In this document: positions 27,542 through 35,033 of the stretch, piece after piece
Numbering within the stretch: position 1 is the stretch's first letter
Layout of the letters: each line of letters starts with the position of its first letter
DNA from: Pseudoxanthomonas composti
GTDB taxonomy: Bacteria; Pseudomonadota; Gammaproteobacteria; Xanthomonadales; Xanthomonadaceae
Assembly (NCBI RefSeq): GCF_004122095.1
Contig: NZ_SAWZ01000006.1
Coordinates: 210,169 to 274,168, forward strand
DNA: 64,000 nt
Direction: 5' to 3'
The notes under the pieces: model-generated
What the model was told of the DNA's origin: nothing
The model's database searches: none
What the model saw: the letters and a program-made list of their open reading frames with translations, nothing else
Position numbers and translations under genes: made by a program

Positions 27542-28393
27542 ATGGATACGCAAGAACCCCCGCGCCTGGATGCACTGCTACGCCAAGGCGCCACCGCCCT
27601 GCCCACGCCCGACCCGCGCTTCGAGGCCGAAGCCCTGCTTCTGCATGCGCTGGGGCGCGAGCGTGCCTGGCTGTTCGCGCATGGCGCCGATCCTGCCCCG
27701 GCGGCCGTGCAGGAGACGTTCGCAGCGCTGCTGCAGCGACGGATTGCCGGCGAGCCGCTGGCCTACATCCTCGGCAGGCGCGGCTTCTGGACCCTGGACC
27801 TGAAGGTGACGCCAGCCACCCTGATCCCCCGCGCCGAGACCGAGCGCCTGGTGGAGCTGGCGCTGGAGCGCCTGCCGCCGGACCGCCCGCTGGATGTGGC
27901 CGACCTGGGCACCGGCAGCGGCGCCATCGCCCTGGCCATCGCCAGCGAGCGCCCGCAGGCCCGGGTGCTGGCCACCGATGCCAGTGCCCAGGCGCTGGAG
28001 GTGGCGCGAGCCAACGCGCAGGCGCATGCGCTGACCAATGTGGAGTTCGCGCAGGGCAGCTGGTTCGCGCCGCTGGGCGGCCGGCGCTTCGCGCTGATCG
28101 CCAGCAACCCGCCTTACATCGGCAGCCAGGATGCCCATCTGCAGCAGGGCGACCTGCGCTTCGAGCCGGCCACCGCGCTGGCCTCGGGAGCCGATGGATT
28201 GGACGACATCCGCGTGCTGGTCGCCGGCGCGCCGGCGCGGTTGCTGCCCGGCGGCTGGCTGCTGCTGGAACATGGCTGGGACCAGGGCGAAGCCGTGCAC
28301 GCACTGATGCGCCAGCACGGGTTGGCCGAGGTGCAGACCGTGCAGGATCTGGAGGAGCGCGACCGCGTCACGCTCGGCCGCCTGCCCGCGTAG
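27542..28393 (+). CDS. prmC: Release-factor glutamine methyltransferase PrmC
   Basis: A 283-residue SAM-dependent methyltransferase that modifies the GGQ glutamine of RF1 and RF2. The N-terminal helical domain is followed by the SAM motif [14 protein letters not shown] (about 119-132) and the catalytic NPPY at 189-192, which contacts the target glutamine. [14 protein letters not shown] is conserved in the family. Divergent from the esterase gene with 56 nt between starts. Its target RF1 is encoded at 53362-54447. Confidence 0.95.
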   Translation: MDTQEPPRLDALLRQGATALPTPDPRFEAEALLLHALGRERAWLFAHGADPAPAAVQETFAALLQRRIAGEPLAYILGRRGFWTLDLKVTPATLIPRAETERLVELALERLPPDRPLDVADLGTGSGAIALAIASERPQARVLATDASAQALEVARANAQAHALTNVEFAQGSWFAPLGGRRFALIASNPPYIGSQDAHLQQGDLRFEPATALASGADGLDDIRVLVAGAPARLLPGGWLLLEHGWDQGEAVHALMRQHGLAEVQTVQDLEERDRVTLGRLPA

Positions 28394-28458
28394 GGCAGGG
28401 GCGCAAGGCCCGGCTCGGCTAGACTTTCCGCTTTTCCGTCGTCTGAAAGGCTTGGCCC

Positions 28459-29400
28459 ATGCGCACGCTGTATCCCGCCATCGAACCGTTCGACACCGGC
28501 AGGCTGCCGGTCGATGACCGCCACACGCTGTACTACGAGCAGTGCGGCAATCCGGACGGCAAGCCGGTGGTCATGCTGCATGGCGGTCCCGGCGGCGGCT
28601 GCAGCGCCAAGATGCGCCAGTTCCACGACCCATCCAAGTACCGCATCGTGTTGTTCGACCAGCGCGGCTCCGGGCGCTCTACGCCGCACGCGGACCTGGT
28701 GGACAACACCACCTGGGACCTGGTGGCCGATATCGAAGCGCTGCGCGTGCACCTGGGCATCGAGACCTGGCAGGTGTTCGGCGGCAGCTGGGGATCGACC
28801 CTGGCCCTGGCCTACGCGCAGACCCATCCCCAGCGCGTGACCGAGCTGGTGCTGCGCGGCATCTTCATGCTGCGTCGCTGGGAGCTGGAGTGGTTCTACC
28901 AGGAAGGCGCCAGCCGCCTGTTCCCGGAGGCCTGGGCGCACTACCTCAAGGCCATCCCGCAGGAAGAACGCCATGACCTGATCTCCGCCTTCCATCGCCG
29001 CTTGACCAGCGAGGACGAAGCCACCCGCCTGGAGGCGGCGCGCGCCTGGAGCGTGTGGGAAGGCGCCACCAGCTTCCTGCACGTGGACCAGGACTTCGTG
29101 GCCGGCCACGAGGATGCGCAGTTCGCCCTGGCCTTCGCGCGCATCGAGAACCACTACTTCGTCAATGGCGGCTTCTTCGAGGTCGACGACCAGCTGTTGC
29201 GCGACGCCCACCGGATCGCCCACATCCCCGGGGTCATCGTGCACGGGCGCTACGACGTGGTCTGCCCGGTGCAGAACGCCTGGGATCTGCACCAGGCCTG
29301 GCCCACGGCCAAGCTGGAAATCACCCCGGCCTCGGGGCACTCGGCCTTCGAGGCGGAGAACATCGACGCACTGGTGCGCGCCACCGACGCCTTCGCCTGA
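28459..29400 (+). CDS. pip: Proline iminopeptidase
   Basis: A 313-residue S33-family alpha/beta hydrolase that removes N-terminal proline from peptides. The nucleophile Ser110 lies in VFGGSWGSTLALAYA; HGGPGGGC (41-48) is the oxyanion loop; DQRGSGRS and the final GHSAFE give conserved structure and the catalytic His. Length and motifs match the Xanthomonas enzyme whose structure defines the family. A GC hairpin (CCGGCGGC/GCCGCCGG at 29426-29446) follows the stop, without a T-run. Confidence 0.95.
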   Translation: MRTLYPAIEPFDTGRLPVDDRHTLYYEQCGNPDGKPVVMLHGGPGGGCSAKMRQFHDPSKYRIVLFDQRGSGRSTPHADLVDNTTWDLVADIEALRVHLGIETWQVFGGSWGSTLALAYAQTHPQRVTELVLRGIFMLRRWELEWFYQEGASRLFPEAWAHYLKAIPQEERHDLISAFHRRLTSEDEATRLEAARAWSVWEGATSFLHVDQDFVAGHEDAQFALAFARIENHYFVNGGFFEVDDQLLRDAHRIAHIPGVIVHGRYDVVCPVQNAWDLHQAWPTAKLEITPASGHSAFEAENIDALVRATDAFA

Positions 29401-29598
29401 GCGGCGTCAGCCGCACCCTGAAAGCCCGGCGGCGCCAAGCCGCCGGCGCTTGCGGATCGGTCGATGAAGCCTGTTTGTTCGCGAGGCATCGCGCTCGGAT
29501 GCCGAAGAGAGGGGGCAGGCCGGGTAAGGCTCGTCGCTGAAACGGCAGCGCCAGCGGCGCCGCCCCATCGCGACGGCAGCCAAACCTAAGCCCCAGGC

Positions 29599-30387
29599 TC
29601 AGCCCGGGACGAAGTCGGCGGCGATGGCGGTGAAGATGCGCGCCAGCCGCTGTGCCCACGCCTGCTGCCCGGCGTCGTCGGCGATCAGGTCCTGGCGGAT
29701 CTCCAGCTCCACATGCGGCAGGCCGCGGCCCTCGCCATGCACGGGCACCGCATAGTCGCTGCTGTCGCTCACCGCATAGGGCTGGTTGTCGCCCACGACC
29801 AGGTCGCCTTCCGCGCCCAGCGCGCTGAGCAGCGCGTGCGCCAGGCGCGTGTCGCGGTGGTACAGCACGCCGGCGTGCCAGGGACGCTGCGCCCCGGCCA
29901 TCGCCGGCGTGAAGCTGTGCATCATCACCAGCAGGGTCGGCAGGCCCTGTCCGGCGCGCGCATCCAGGACCTGTCGGATGTGGGCGTGATAAGGCGCATG
30001 GATCTCGTCGATCCGCTGCTGACGCTGCGCAGCGTCCAGGCCGGCATTGCCAGGAATCTCGGTGAAGTCGCTGACTTGTGGGATCAGCGTGGGCGAGGCC
30101 AGTGGCCGGTTGCAGTCGATCACCAGGCGCGAATAGGTCTGCAGGACCGCCTGCGCATCCAGCAGCGCCGACAGGTGCCGGGTGACCCCGGCGATGCCGA
30201 TGTCCCAACCGATGTGGCGGTCCAGCTCGGCCTGCGGCAGGCCCAGGTCGTGCAGGCGCCGCGGCACGACCTGGCCGGCGTGATCGGCGATCAGGACGTA
30301 GGGCGAGCGGCCCGCGGCATTGAGCACCGAGAACGTCGCCGGGTCCTGCGGACCGAGCAACGTCTGCACCGCCTGGGCATCAGCCAC
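29599..30387 (-). CDS. N-formylglutamate amidohydrolase family protein
   Basis: A 262-residue protein of the FGase family (zinc-dependent deformylation of N-formylglutamate in histidine degradation, or related formyl-amides). Seen: SPYVLIADHAG near the N-terminus, RLVIDCNRP, and the metal-binding region VMMHSFTP with HAGVLYHRD; all are typical. Its first 8 nt overlap the end of the NUDIX gene. It ends a chain of four overlapping genes, none of which belongs to histidine catabolism, so the true substrate may differ. Confidence 0.85.
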   Translation of the reverse strand: MADAQAVQTLLGPQDPATFSVLNAAGRSPYVLIADHAGQVVPRRLHDLGLPQAELDRHIGWDIGIAGVTRHLSALLDAQAVLQTYSRLVIDCNRPLASPTLIPQVSDFTEIPGNAGLDAAQRQQRIDEIHAPYHAHIRQVLDARAGQGLPTLLVMMHSFTPAMAGAQRPWHAGVLYHRDTRLAHALLSALGAEGDLVVGDNQPYAVSDSSDYAVPVHGEGRGLPHVELEIRQDLIADDAGQQAWAQRLARIFTAIAADFVPG

Positions 30388-30931
30388 GCGGCGTGCCGTC
30401 CAGCTCGTGTTCGATCATCCACAGCCCGGCCCAGAGCTTGGCGTCCAGCGCATAGCCTTCACCCATCTTCCGGACCAGCCAGGCCGCCGCCTGCGGGCGC
30501 GGAATCTCGTGCACGGTGATGTTCTCATCGCCATCGCCGCCGCCTTGGCCGACCTTGGTCAGGCCGGTGGCGCGCACGAAGGCGACCTTCTCGTTGCTCA
30601 TGCCCGATGAGGTCGGGCCGATCATCAGCACCTCGGCATGCGCGGCGGTCCAGCCGGTTTCCTCTTCCAGCTCGCGGATGGCCGACAGTTCGATGGATTC
30701 GCCCGCGTCGATATCGCCCACCAGGCCGGCCGGCATCTCGATGGTCGGCGCCTGCAGCGGTACACGCAGCTGTTCGACGAAGACCACCTTGTCCTCGGGC
30801 GTGACCGCCACGATGATCGCCGCCAGCCCCTGGGCGTGGGTGCGCTCCACGTACTCCCAGTTGCCGCGGTGGACCATGCGCAGGTACTTGCCTTCGTAGA
30901 TGATCTCGGGCGTGGCGTCTTTGCTGTTCAT
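30380..30931 (-). CDS. NUDIX hydrolase, ADP-ribose pyrophosphatase-like
   Basis: A 183-residue NUDIX protein. The Nudix box is complete: GDIDAGESIELSAIRELEEE then TGW (G-x5-E-x7-RELxEExGW), with the metal-binding glutamates. The N-terminal strand pattern (YEGKYLRMVHRGNWEYVER) resembles ADP-ribose/ADP-sugar pyrophosphatases. ATG at 30931 overlaps the stop of the upstream exonuclease gene (ATGA). It probably removes ADP-ribose or oxidised/damaged nucleotides; substrate not proven. Confidence 0.88.
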   Translation of the reverse strand: MNSKDATPEIIYEGKYLRMVHRGNWEYVERTHAQGLAAIIVAVTPEDKVVFVEQLRVPLQAPTIEMPAGLVGDIDAGESIELSAIRELEEETGWTAAHAEVLMIGPTSSGMSNEKVAFVRATGLTKVGQGGGDGDENITVHEIPRPQAAAWLVRKMGEGYALDAKLWAGLWMIEHELDGTPRG

Positions 30932-31905
30932 GTCAGTCCGGAAGGAATGAAAGGGGCATCCATCGTGGTGTCCGCAGGCGACGGCGTCGTGAATTCGGGC
31001 TCGTCCAGGCCGGCCGCCGCGCGCAGGCGGCGGCGGGTCATCGGGCCCAGGCGCAGGGCTTCGGACAGCGAGGCCAGCATCTGGCCATCGGCAGGGTTGC
31101 GCAGGAACGGGGCCACCCCGTCCAGCGGGGCGTCGGTGGCGATGGTGGTCAGCTGGCGCCACAGCAGCGCGTGCTCGCGCTGCTCGCGCAGGCGCAGCGA
31201 GACGGTGGCCGCGCCACGCATGCGCAGGAAGGCCACCTCGTCGGCGCGGGCCAGCAGGGTGTCCAGGTCGCCGAAGTGCGACAGCAGGATCGCCGCGGTC
31301 TTGCAGCCGATCCCGGTCACCCCGGGGATGTTGTCCACCGCATCGCCGCACAGCGCCAGGTAGTCGGCCATCTGGTGCGCCTCCACCCCATGCTTGGCCT
31401 TCACGCCCGCCAGGCCCCAGCGCTGCCCGCGCGCGAAATCCCACTGCTCATCGCCTGGGCGCAGCAGTTGGGACAGGTCCTTGTCGGCGGAAATGATGAT
31501 GCCGCGCAGGCCGAAGTCGCGGCTGGCACGCAGGGCGCTGCCGATCAGGTCGTCGGCCTCGAAATCCGCGTGCGACAGCACGGTCAGGCCCAGCGCCGCG
31601 CACAGCGCCTTACAGTGCGAGAACTGGCGACGCAGCGCTTCCGGGGCCGGCTCGCGGTTGGCCTTGTAGGCCGGGTACAGCTGGTGACGGAAGCCGGTAT
31701 CCAGCGCTTCGTCGAAACCCACGGCGATATGCCGCGGGCGCTCGCGCTCCAGCAGTTCCAGCAGGAAACGGGCGAAACCGTGCACGGCGTTGGTCGGCCA
31801 GCCTTCGGCGTCGTGGAACTCGTCGGGTACCGAGTGCCAGGCGCGGAAGATGTAGAGGCTGGCGTCGACCAGATGGACCGGCGCCGCAAGCGGCGCGACG
31901 CTCAT
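30928..31905 (-). CDS. 5'-3' exonuclease (Pol I N-domain/Xni family)
   Basis: A 325-residue protein with the flap-nuclease fold. VHLVDASLYIFRAWH gives the first acidic metal ligand; EADDLIGSAL and SADKDLSQLL are the central acidic clusters; GDAVDNIPGVTGIGCKTAA is the H3TH DNA-binding motif. No polymerase domain follows, so it is a stand-alone exonuclease, longer than E. coli Xni. Linked by ATGA overlaps to the nitroreductase upstream and the NUDIX gene downstream, suggesting a nucleic-acid/nucleotide housekeeping operon. Confidence 0.88.
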   Translation of the reverse strand: MSVAPLAAPVHLVDASLYIFRAWHSVPDEFHDAEGWPTNAVHGFARFLLELLERERPRHIAVGFDEALDTGFRHQLYPAYKANREPAPEALRRQFSHCKALCAALGLTVLSHADFEADDLIGSALRASRDFGLRGIIISADKDLSQLLRPGDEQWDFARGQRWGLAGVKAKHGVEAHQMADYLALCGDAVDNIPGVTGIGCKTAAILLSHFGDLDTLLARADEVAFLRMRGAATVSLRLREQREHALLWRQLTTIATDAPLDGVAPFLRNPADGQMLASLSEALRLGPMTRRRLRAAAGLDEPEFTTPSPADTTMDAPFIPSGLT

Positions 31906-32489
31906 GCCGGGGTCCAGTCGCTCAGTAGCCTGGCCGGGTCCGGGCGCTCGCGCTCGGGGGCGGCGAGCTTGGGCGTGCCGATATGGATGAAGCCGGCGAC
32001 GCGTTCGGTTTCGGCCAGGCCCAGGCGCTGCGCCACCAGGCCGTCGTAGGCGGCCCAGCCGGTCAGCCACTGTGCGCCGAAGCCGAAAGCCTGGGCGGCC
32101 ACCAGCAGGGCGAAGCACACGCTGCCGGCGGTCATCCACTGCTCATCCTCGGGCACCTTGTGCTCGGGGATCAGGCTGGCCACCACCACGATCACCAGTG
32201 GCGCGCTGTTGAAGCGGTTGCGGTCCTTCTCGATGGCGACGGTGCCGGCCTCCGGGTCCAGTTCCTCGGTGCGCGCGGCCAGGATGTCGCCCAGCTGGCG
32301 CCGCGCATCGCCCTGGATGCGGATGAAGCGGAACGGGGCCAGCTTGCCGTGGTCCGGGACCCGGCTGGCGCTGCGCAGCATCTGCAGCAGCACCTCATCG
32401 GACGGGGCGGGCTCGCCAAGTTGTTTGGAGGGCACCGAACGGCGTTCGTCCAGTGCGCGCAGCAGATCCGGCGTGGTGGGCGTAGGCAT
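31902..32489 (-). CDS. Nitroreductase family FMN protein (YdjA-like)
   Basis: A 195-residue minimal nitroreductase. DERRSVPSKQL near the start gives the FMN-phosphate-binding Arg/Ser residues, SRVPDHGKLAPFRFI is the next FMN contact, and GWAAYDGLVAQRLGL and GFIHIGTP are C-terminal family segments. Length equals the small YdjA type. First gene of the overlapping four-gene operon; its stop overlaps the exonuclease ATG. Physiological substrate unknown. Confidence 0.88.
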   Translation of the reverse strand: MPTPTTPDLLRALDERRSVPSKQLGEPAPSDEVLLQMLRSASRVPDHGKLAPFRFIRIQGDARRQLGDILAARTEELDPEAGTVAIEKDRNRFNSAPLVIVVVASLIPEHKVPEDEQWMTAGSVCFALLVAAQAFGFGAQWLTGWAAYDGLVAQRLGLAETERVAGFIHIGTPKLAAPERERPDPARLLSDWTPA

Positions 32490-32512
32490 GGTGGTCAGTT
32501 TAGCGGGCTTAC

Positions 32513-32539
32513 GAAAGTTTTCACGGCGGCGGCCGCTAT
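32513..32539 (+). promoter_or_regulatory. Sigma-28-like promoter of the first DUF1631 gene
   Basis: GAAAGTTT (32513-32520), 11-nt spacer, GCCGCTAT (32532-32539). The -35 matches the FliA consensus TAAAGTTT at seven of eight positions and the -10 matches GCCGATAA at six of eight, with the exact 11-nt spacing. It lies about 100 nt upstream of the preferred DUF1631 start. Confidence 0.55.
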
Positions 32540-32641
32540 CATTGTCCTGTGATCCTGTGGATGGATCGTGTCGTGACGGATGCAGGCGGGGCATCCGGCA
32601 CGCTTTCGTCGTTCCCCGCGCCCAAAGGAATGCACGACCGG

Positions 32642-34870
32642 ATGCTGGATCCGCAGGCTCGCGATGGACTGGTGGGCAAGAATGTCGCGCTGTTGCAACA
32701 GTTGCGGCAGCTGGCCCTCGTTCCGCTGGCCGATGCCTACGAGGCCATCCTGACCGGCCTGCCCGGCCAACTGCTCTCCGCCGCGGGCGATGCCGGGGCC
32801 GACTCGCTGGACCTGATCGATGCGGTGCGCGAGGTCCGGCGCCGGCGCGAGGCCATGCTGGCCCGGTTCCGCGCCCACCTGGCCAATACCTGGCAGATGC
32901 TGGAGGCCGGACGGCCGGTCTCGGTCGAGCACAAGCTGGCCGACGGCGATGCCGAGCACCTGAGCCTGGTGTCCAACCACGAGCTGGAAGTGCGCCTGGC
33001 GGTGCGTTCGCTGGCCGACGACCTGGCCGCGCGCTGGAAGCCCGAGCTGATGCGGCTCAGCCGCTATCTCGGGCTGCTGTCCGGCGGCCTGCGCCTGACC
33101 GAGGACACGCTGCCCTTCGGTCCGCACCACATCGGCGTGGCCGTATATGAAAGCCTGTCGGCCTGCACCCTGACCCCGGCGGCGCGCAAGCTGATCGTCA
33201 AGCTGTGCGAGACCGAGCTGCATACCCGCACCGGCTCGCTCTATTCGCAGATCCAGACCGGCCTGGCCGCGCTGCTGCAGGAAAGCGCCGGCCCGCGTCC
33301 GCGCGGCGGGGTACGCCGCTGGATCCCCAGCACCGCGCTCGACCCGGACGCCGAGCAGGGCCAGACCGAGGACTGGATCGCGCGTTTCTTCGTGCAGTGG
33401 GAAAACGACCCGGCCGCCGCGGCCAAGCGCGCGCGCGCAGCGCTGAGCGAACACGTCGGAGGCGAGGCCGAACCCCTGCCGCCGGCGCTGCATGCGCTGC
33501 TGCAGCGCGCCCGCCTGGCTGGCGAGACCCAGCCCGAGCCCAGCGATGGCAAGCGCGCGCTGTCCCAGCGCGAACTGCTGTCGGTGCTGTCGCTGATGCA
33601 GTCCATGCCCAACGAATCGCTGGCCCCATTTCCCAGCCGTGCCGCGCGGCTGTCGCAGCGGCTCAAGTGGGAAATCCTGGCCGGCGCCGGGCGCCTGGGC
33701 ATCGACCCGACTGGCATCCGCCTGGGCAACCAGGGCGAGGACACCATCGACCTGGTGTGCATGCTGCTGGAGGTCATGCTGGCCGAGAGCCACCTGCAGG
33801 GCCGTGCGCGCGAGCTGATGCTGTTGCTGCCCGCGCCCTACATCAAGGTGGCGCTGGTGGATCGGGAGCTGTTCCTGAGCGACCAGCACCCGGCGCGGCG
33901 CCTGCTTAACCTGCTGGCCGACGCCAGCGAGCGCTGCATCGGCGAGGGCGATGCAGAACGCGCCCTGCTGGAGGAGATCGAGGTGGCCATTGTCTCGATC
34001 CTGCGCGACTTCAGCGAGGACGTGCAGGCCTTCACGCCCATCCTCAAGCGCTTCGGCGAGTACTACGGCGCCTACCTGCGCAAGGTGCAGATCGCCGAGC
34101 GCCGGGCCACCGAGCTGCACCGCGCACAGGAGCGCCGCGACGAGGCCCGCGCTTTTGCCGAGACGCAGCTGCAGGCCCGGCTGGCCGAGCTGGCCGCGCC
34201 GCCGGGGCTGGTCGGCTTCCTGCGCGGCTACTGGGTGCCCTACATCGCGGCCATCCGGTTGCGCGGCGAAGCCGCAGGCCAGGACCTGGCCCAGGGCCTG
34301 AGTGCGCTGGAGCAGCTGGTCGCGGCGGTGCGCCACGACCAGCTGCACGGTCCGGACACGCCGTGGCTGGCGGACTGGATGCCCTGGCTGGAGCGGATGC
34401 TGGCCCAGCAGGGGCTGGACCCGGTCGCCTTGGGCAAGGCGCTGCAATCGCTGCAGCAGTCGCTGTATCCGGTCGCGCCCGCAGCAGCAGGGGCCGAGCG
34501 CCTGGCGGCAGGCACGGCAGAGGCGTTTCCCAGCGCTGCGCCGGTGGACGAGCTGGTCGCCGAGGCGCTCGATGCCCCCGTCGAAGCGGACCAGATCGAC
34601 CTGATCACCGCCGATTTCTTCCGCGCCCTGCCGATGGGCACCTGGCTGGACTTCGTGGACCGCAATGGCCGTGTCCGGGCCGGCAAGTTGAACTGGGTCA
34701 GCCCGATCTCGGCGCGGCTGATGTTCGTGGACAAACTCGGCAGCCGGCTGTGCGTGGCCTCGGCCGAGGAACTGGCGGTCATGGCCCAGCTGGAGCGACT
34801 GCGCCTGCACCGCGAGGAAGACGCGTTCTACAGCGCCATGGCCGGCGCCATCGAGCAGCTCGCGCACTGA
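32642..34870 (+). CDS. DUF1631 family protein, first of a tandem pair
   Basis: About 742 residues from the ATG at 32642. This start makes the N-terminus collinear with the paralogue at 35034 (16 residues before LLQQ in each); AAAGGA lies 12 nt upstream, and ATG 32630 or GTG 32549 are alternatives. The body is helical and charged, with a middle linker (about 230-300). The C-terminal 100 residues (GTWLDFVDRNGRVRAGKL, WVSPISARLMFVD, VASAEELAVM) look like a PilZ-type beta-barrel followed by a helix, but lack a clear RxxxR motif. Some DUF1631 proteins have been named thymidine phosphorylase in databases without support. Function unknown; the sigma-28-like promoter hints at a motility link. Confidence 0.8.
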   Translation: MLDPQARDGLVGKNVALLQQLRQLALVPLADAYEAILTGLPGQLLSAAGDAGADSLDLIDAVREVRRRREAMLARFRAHLANTWQMLEAGRPVSVEHKLADGDAEHLSLVSNHELEVRLAVRSLADDLAARWKPELMRLSRYLGLLSGGLRLTEDTLPFGPHHIGVAVYESLSACTLTPAARKLIVKLCETELHTRTGSLYSQIQTGLAALLQESAGPRPRGGVRRWIPSTALDPDAEQGQTEDWIARFFVQWENDPAAAAKRARAALSEHVGGEAEPLPPALHALLQRARLAGETQPEPSDGKRALSQRELLSVLSLMQSMPNESLAPFPSRAARLSQRLKWEILAGAGRLGIDPTGIRLGNQGEDTIDLVCMLLEVMLAESHLQGRARELMLLLPAPYIKVALVDRELFLSDQHPARRLLNLLADASERCIGEGDAERALLEEIEVAIVSILRDFSEDVQAFTPILKRFGEYYGAYLRKVQIAERRATELHRAQERRDEARAFAETQLQARLAELAAPPGLVGFLRGYWVPYIAAIRLRGEAAGQDLAQGLSALEQLVAAVRHDQLHGPDTPWLADWMPWLERMLAQQGLDPVALGKALQSLQQSLYPVAPAAAGAERLAAGTAEAFPSAAPVDELVAEALDAPVEADQIDLITADFFRALPMGTWLDFVDRNGRVRAGKLNWVSPISARLMFVDKLGSRLCVASAEELAVMAQLERLRLHREEDAFYSAMAGAIEQLAH

Positions 34871-35033
34871 TTCGGCAAGGCGGCGCGAACGTTTCGTAAG
34901 CGCGGCGGCGTGTCGGAATAACGACCGTCATCACGGATGTGAACGTGACCGTGTGCCTACGATTGCACCGTCTCTGCGTGTCCCCCATGCTCCCTACTCG
35001 AATGCGCCGGCCAGCCCCGGCGGGGAAGCCCTT

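Noticed and set aside
27486..28304. Extension of the esterase frame over prmC (556 codons)
   Set aside because: The extension is antisense to prmC and Arg/Ala/Pro-rich; the TTG at 27485 has a ribosome site and begins a lipoprotein signal.
30932..31444. Long N-terminal extension of the NUDIX frame (to 354 codons)
   Set aside because: It overlaps the exonuclease gene in another frame, has no NUDIX homology, and ATG 30931 couples correctly to the exonuclease stop.
34890..34925. Sigma-28 promoter upstream of the second DUF1631 gene
   Set aside because: The best -10-like sequence (CGGAATAA) matches at only four of eight positions and no -35 occurs at 11-nt spacing.
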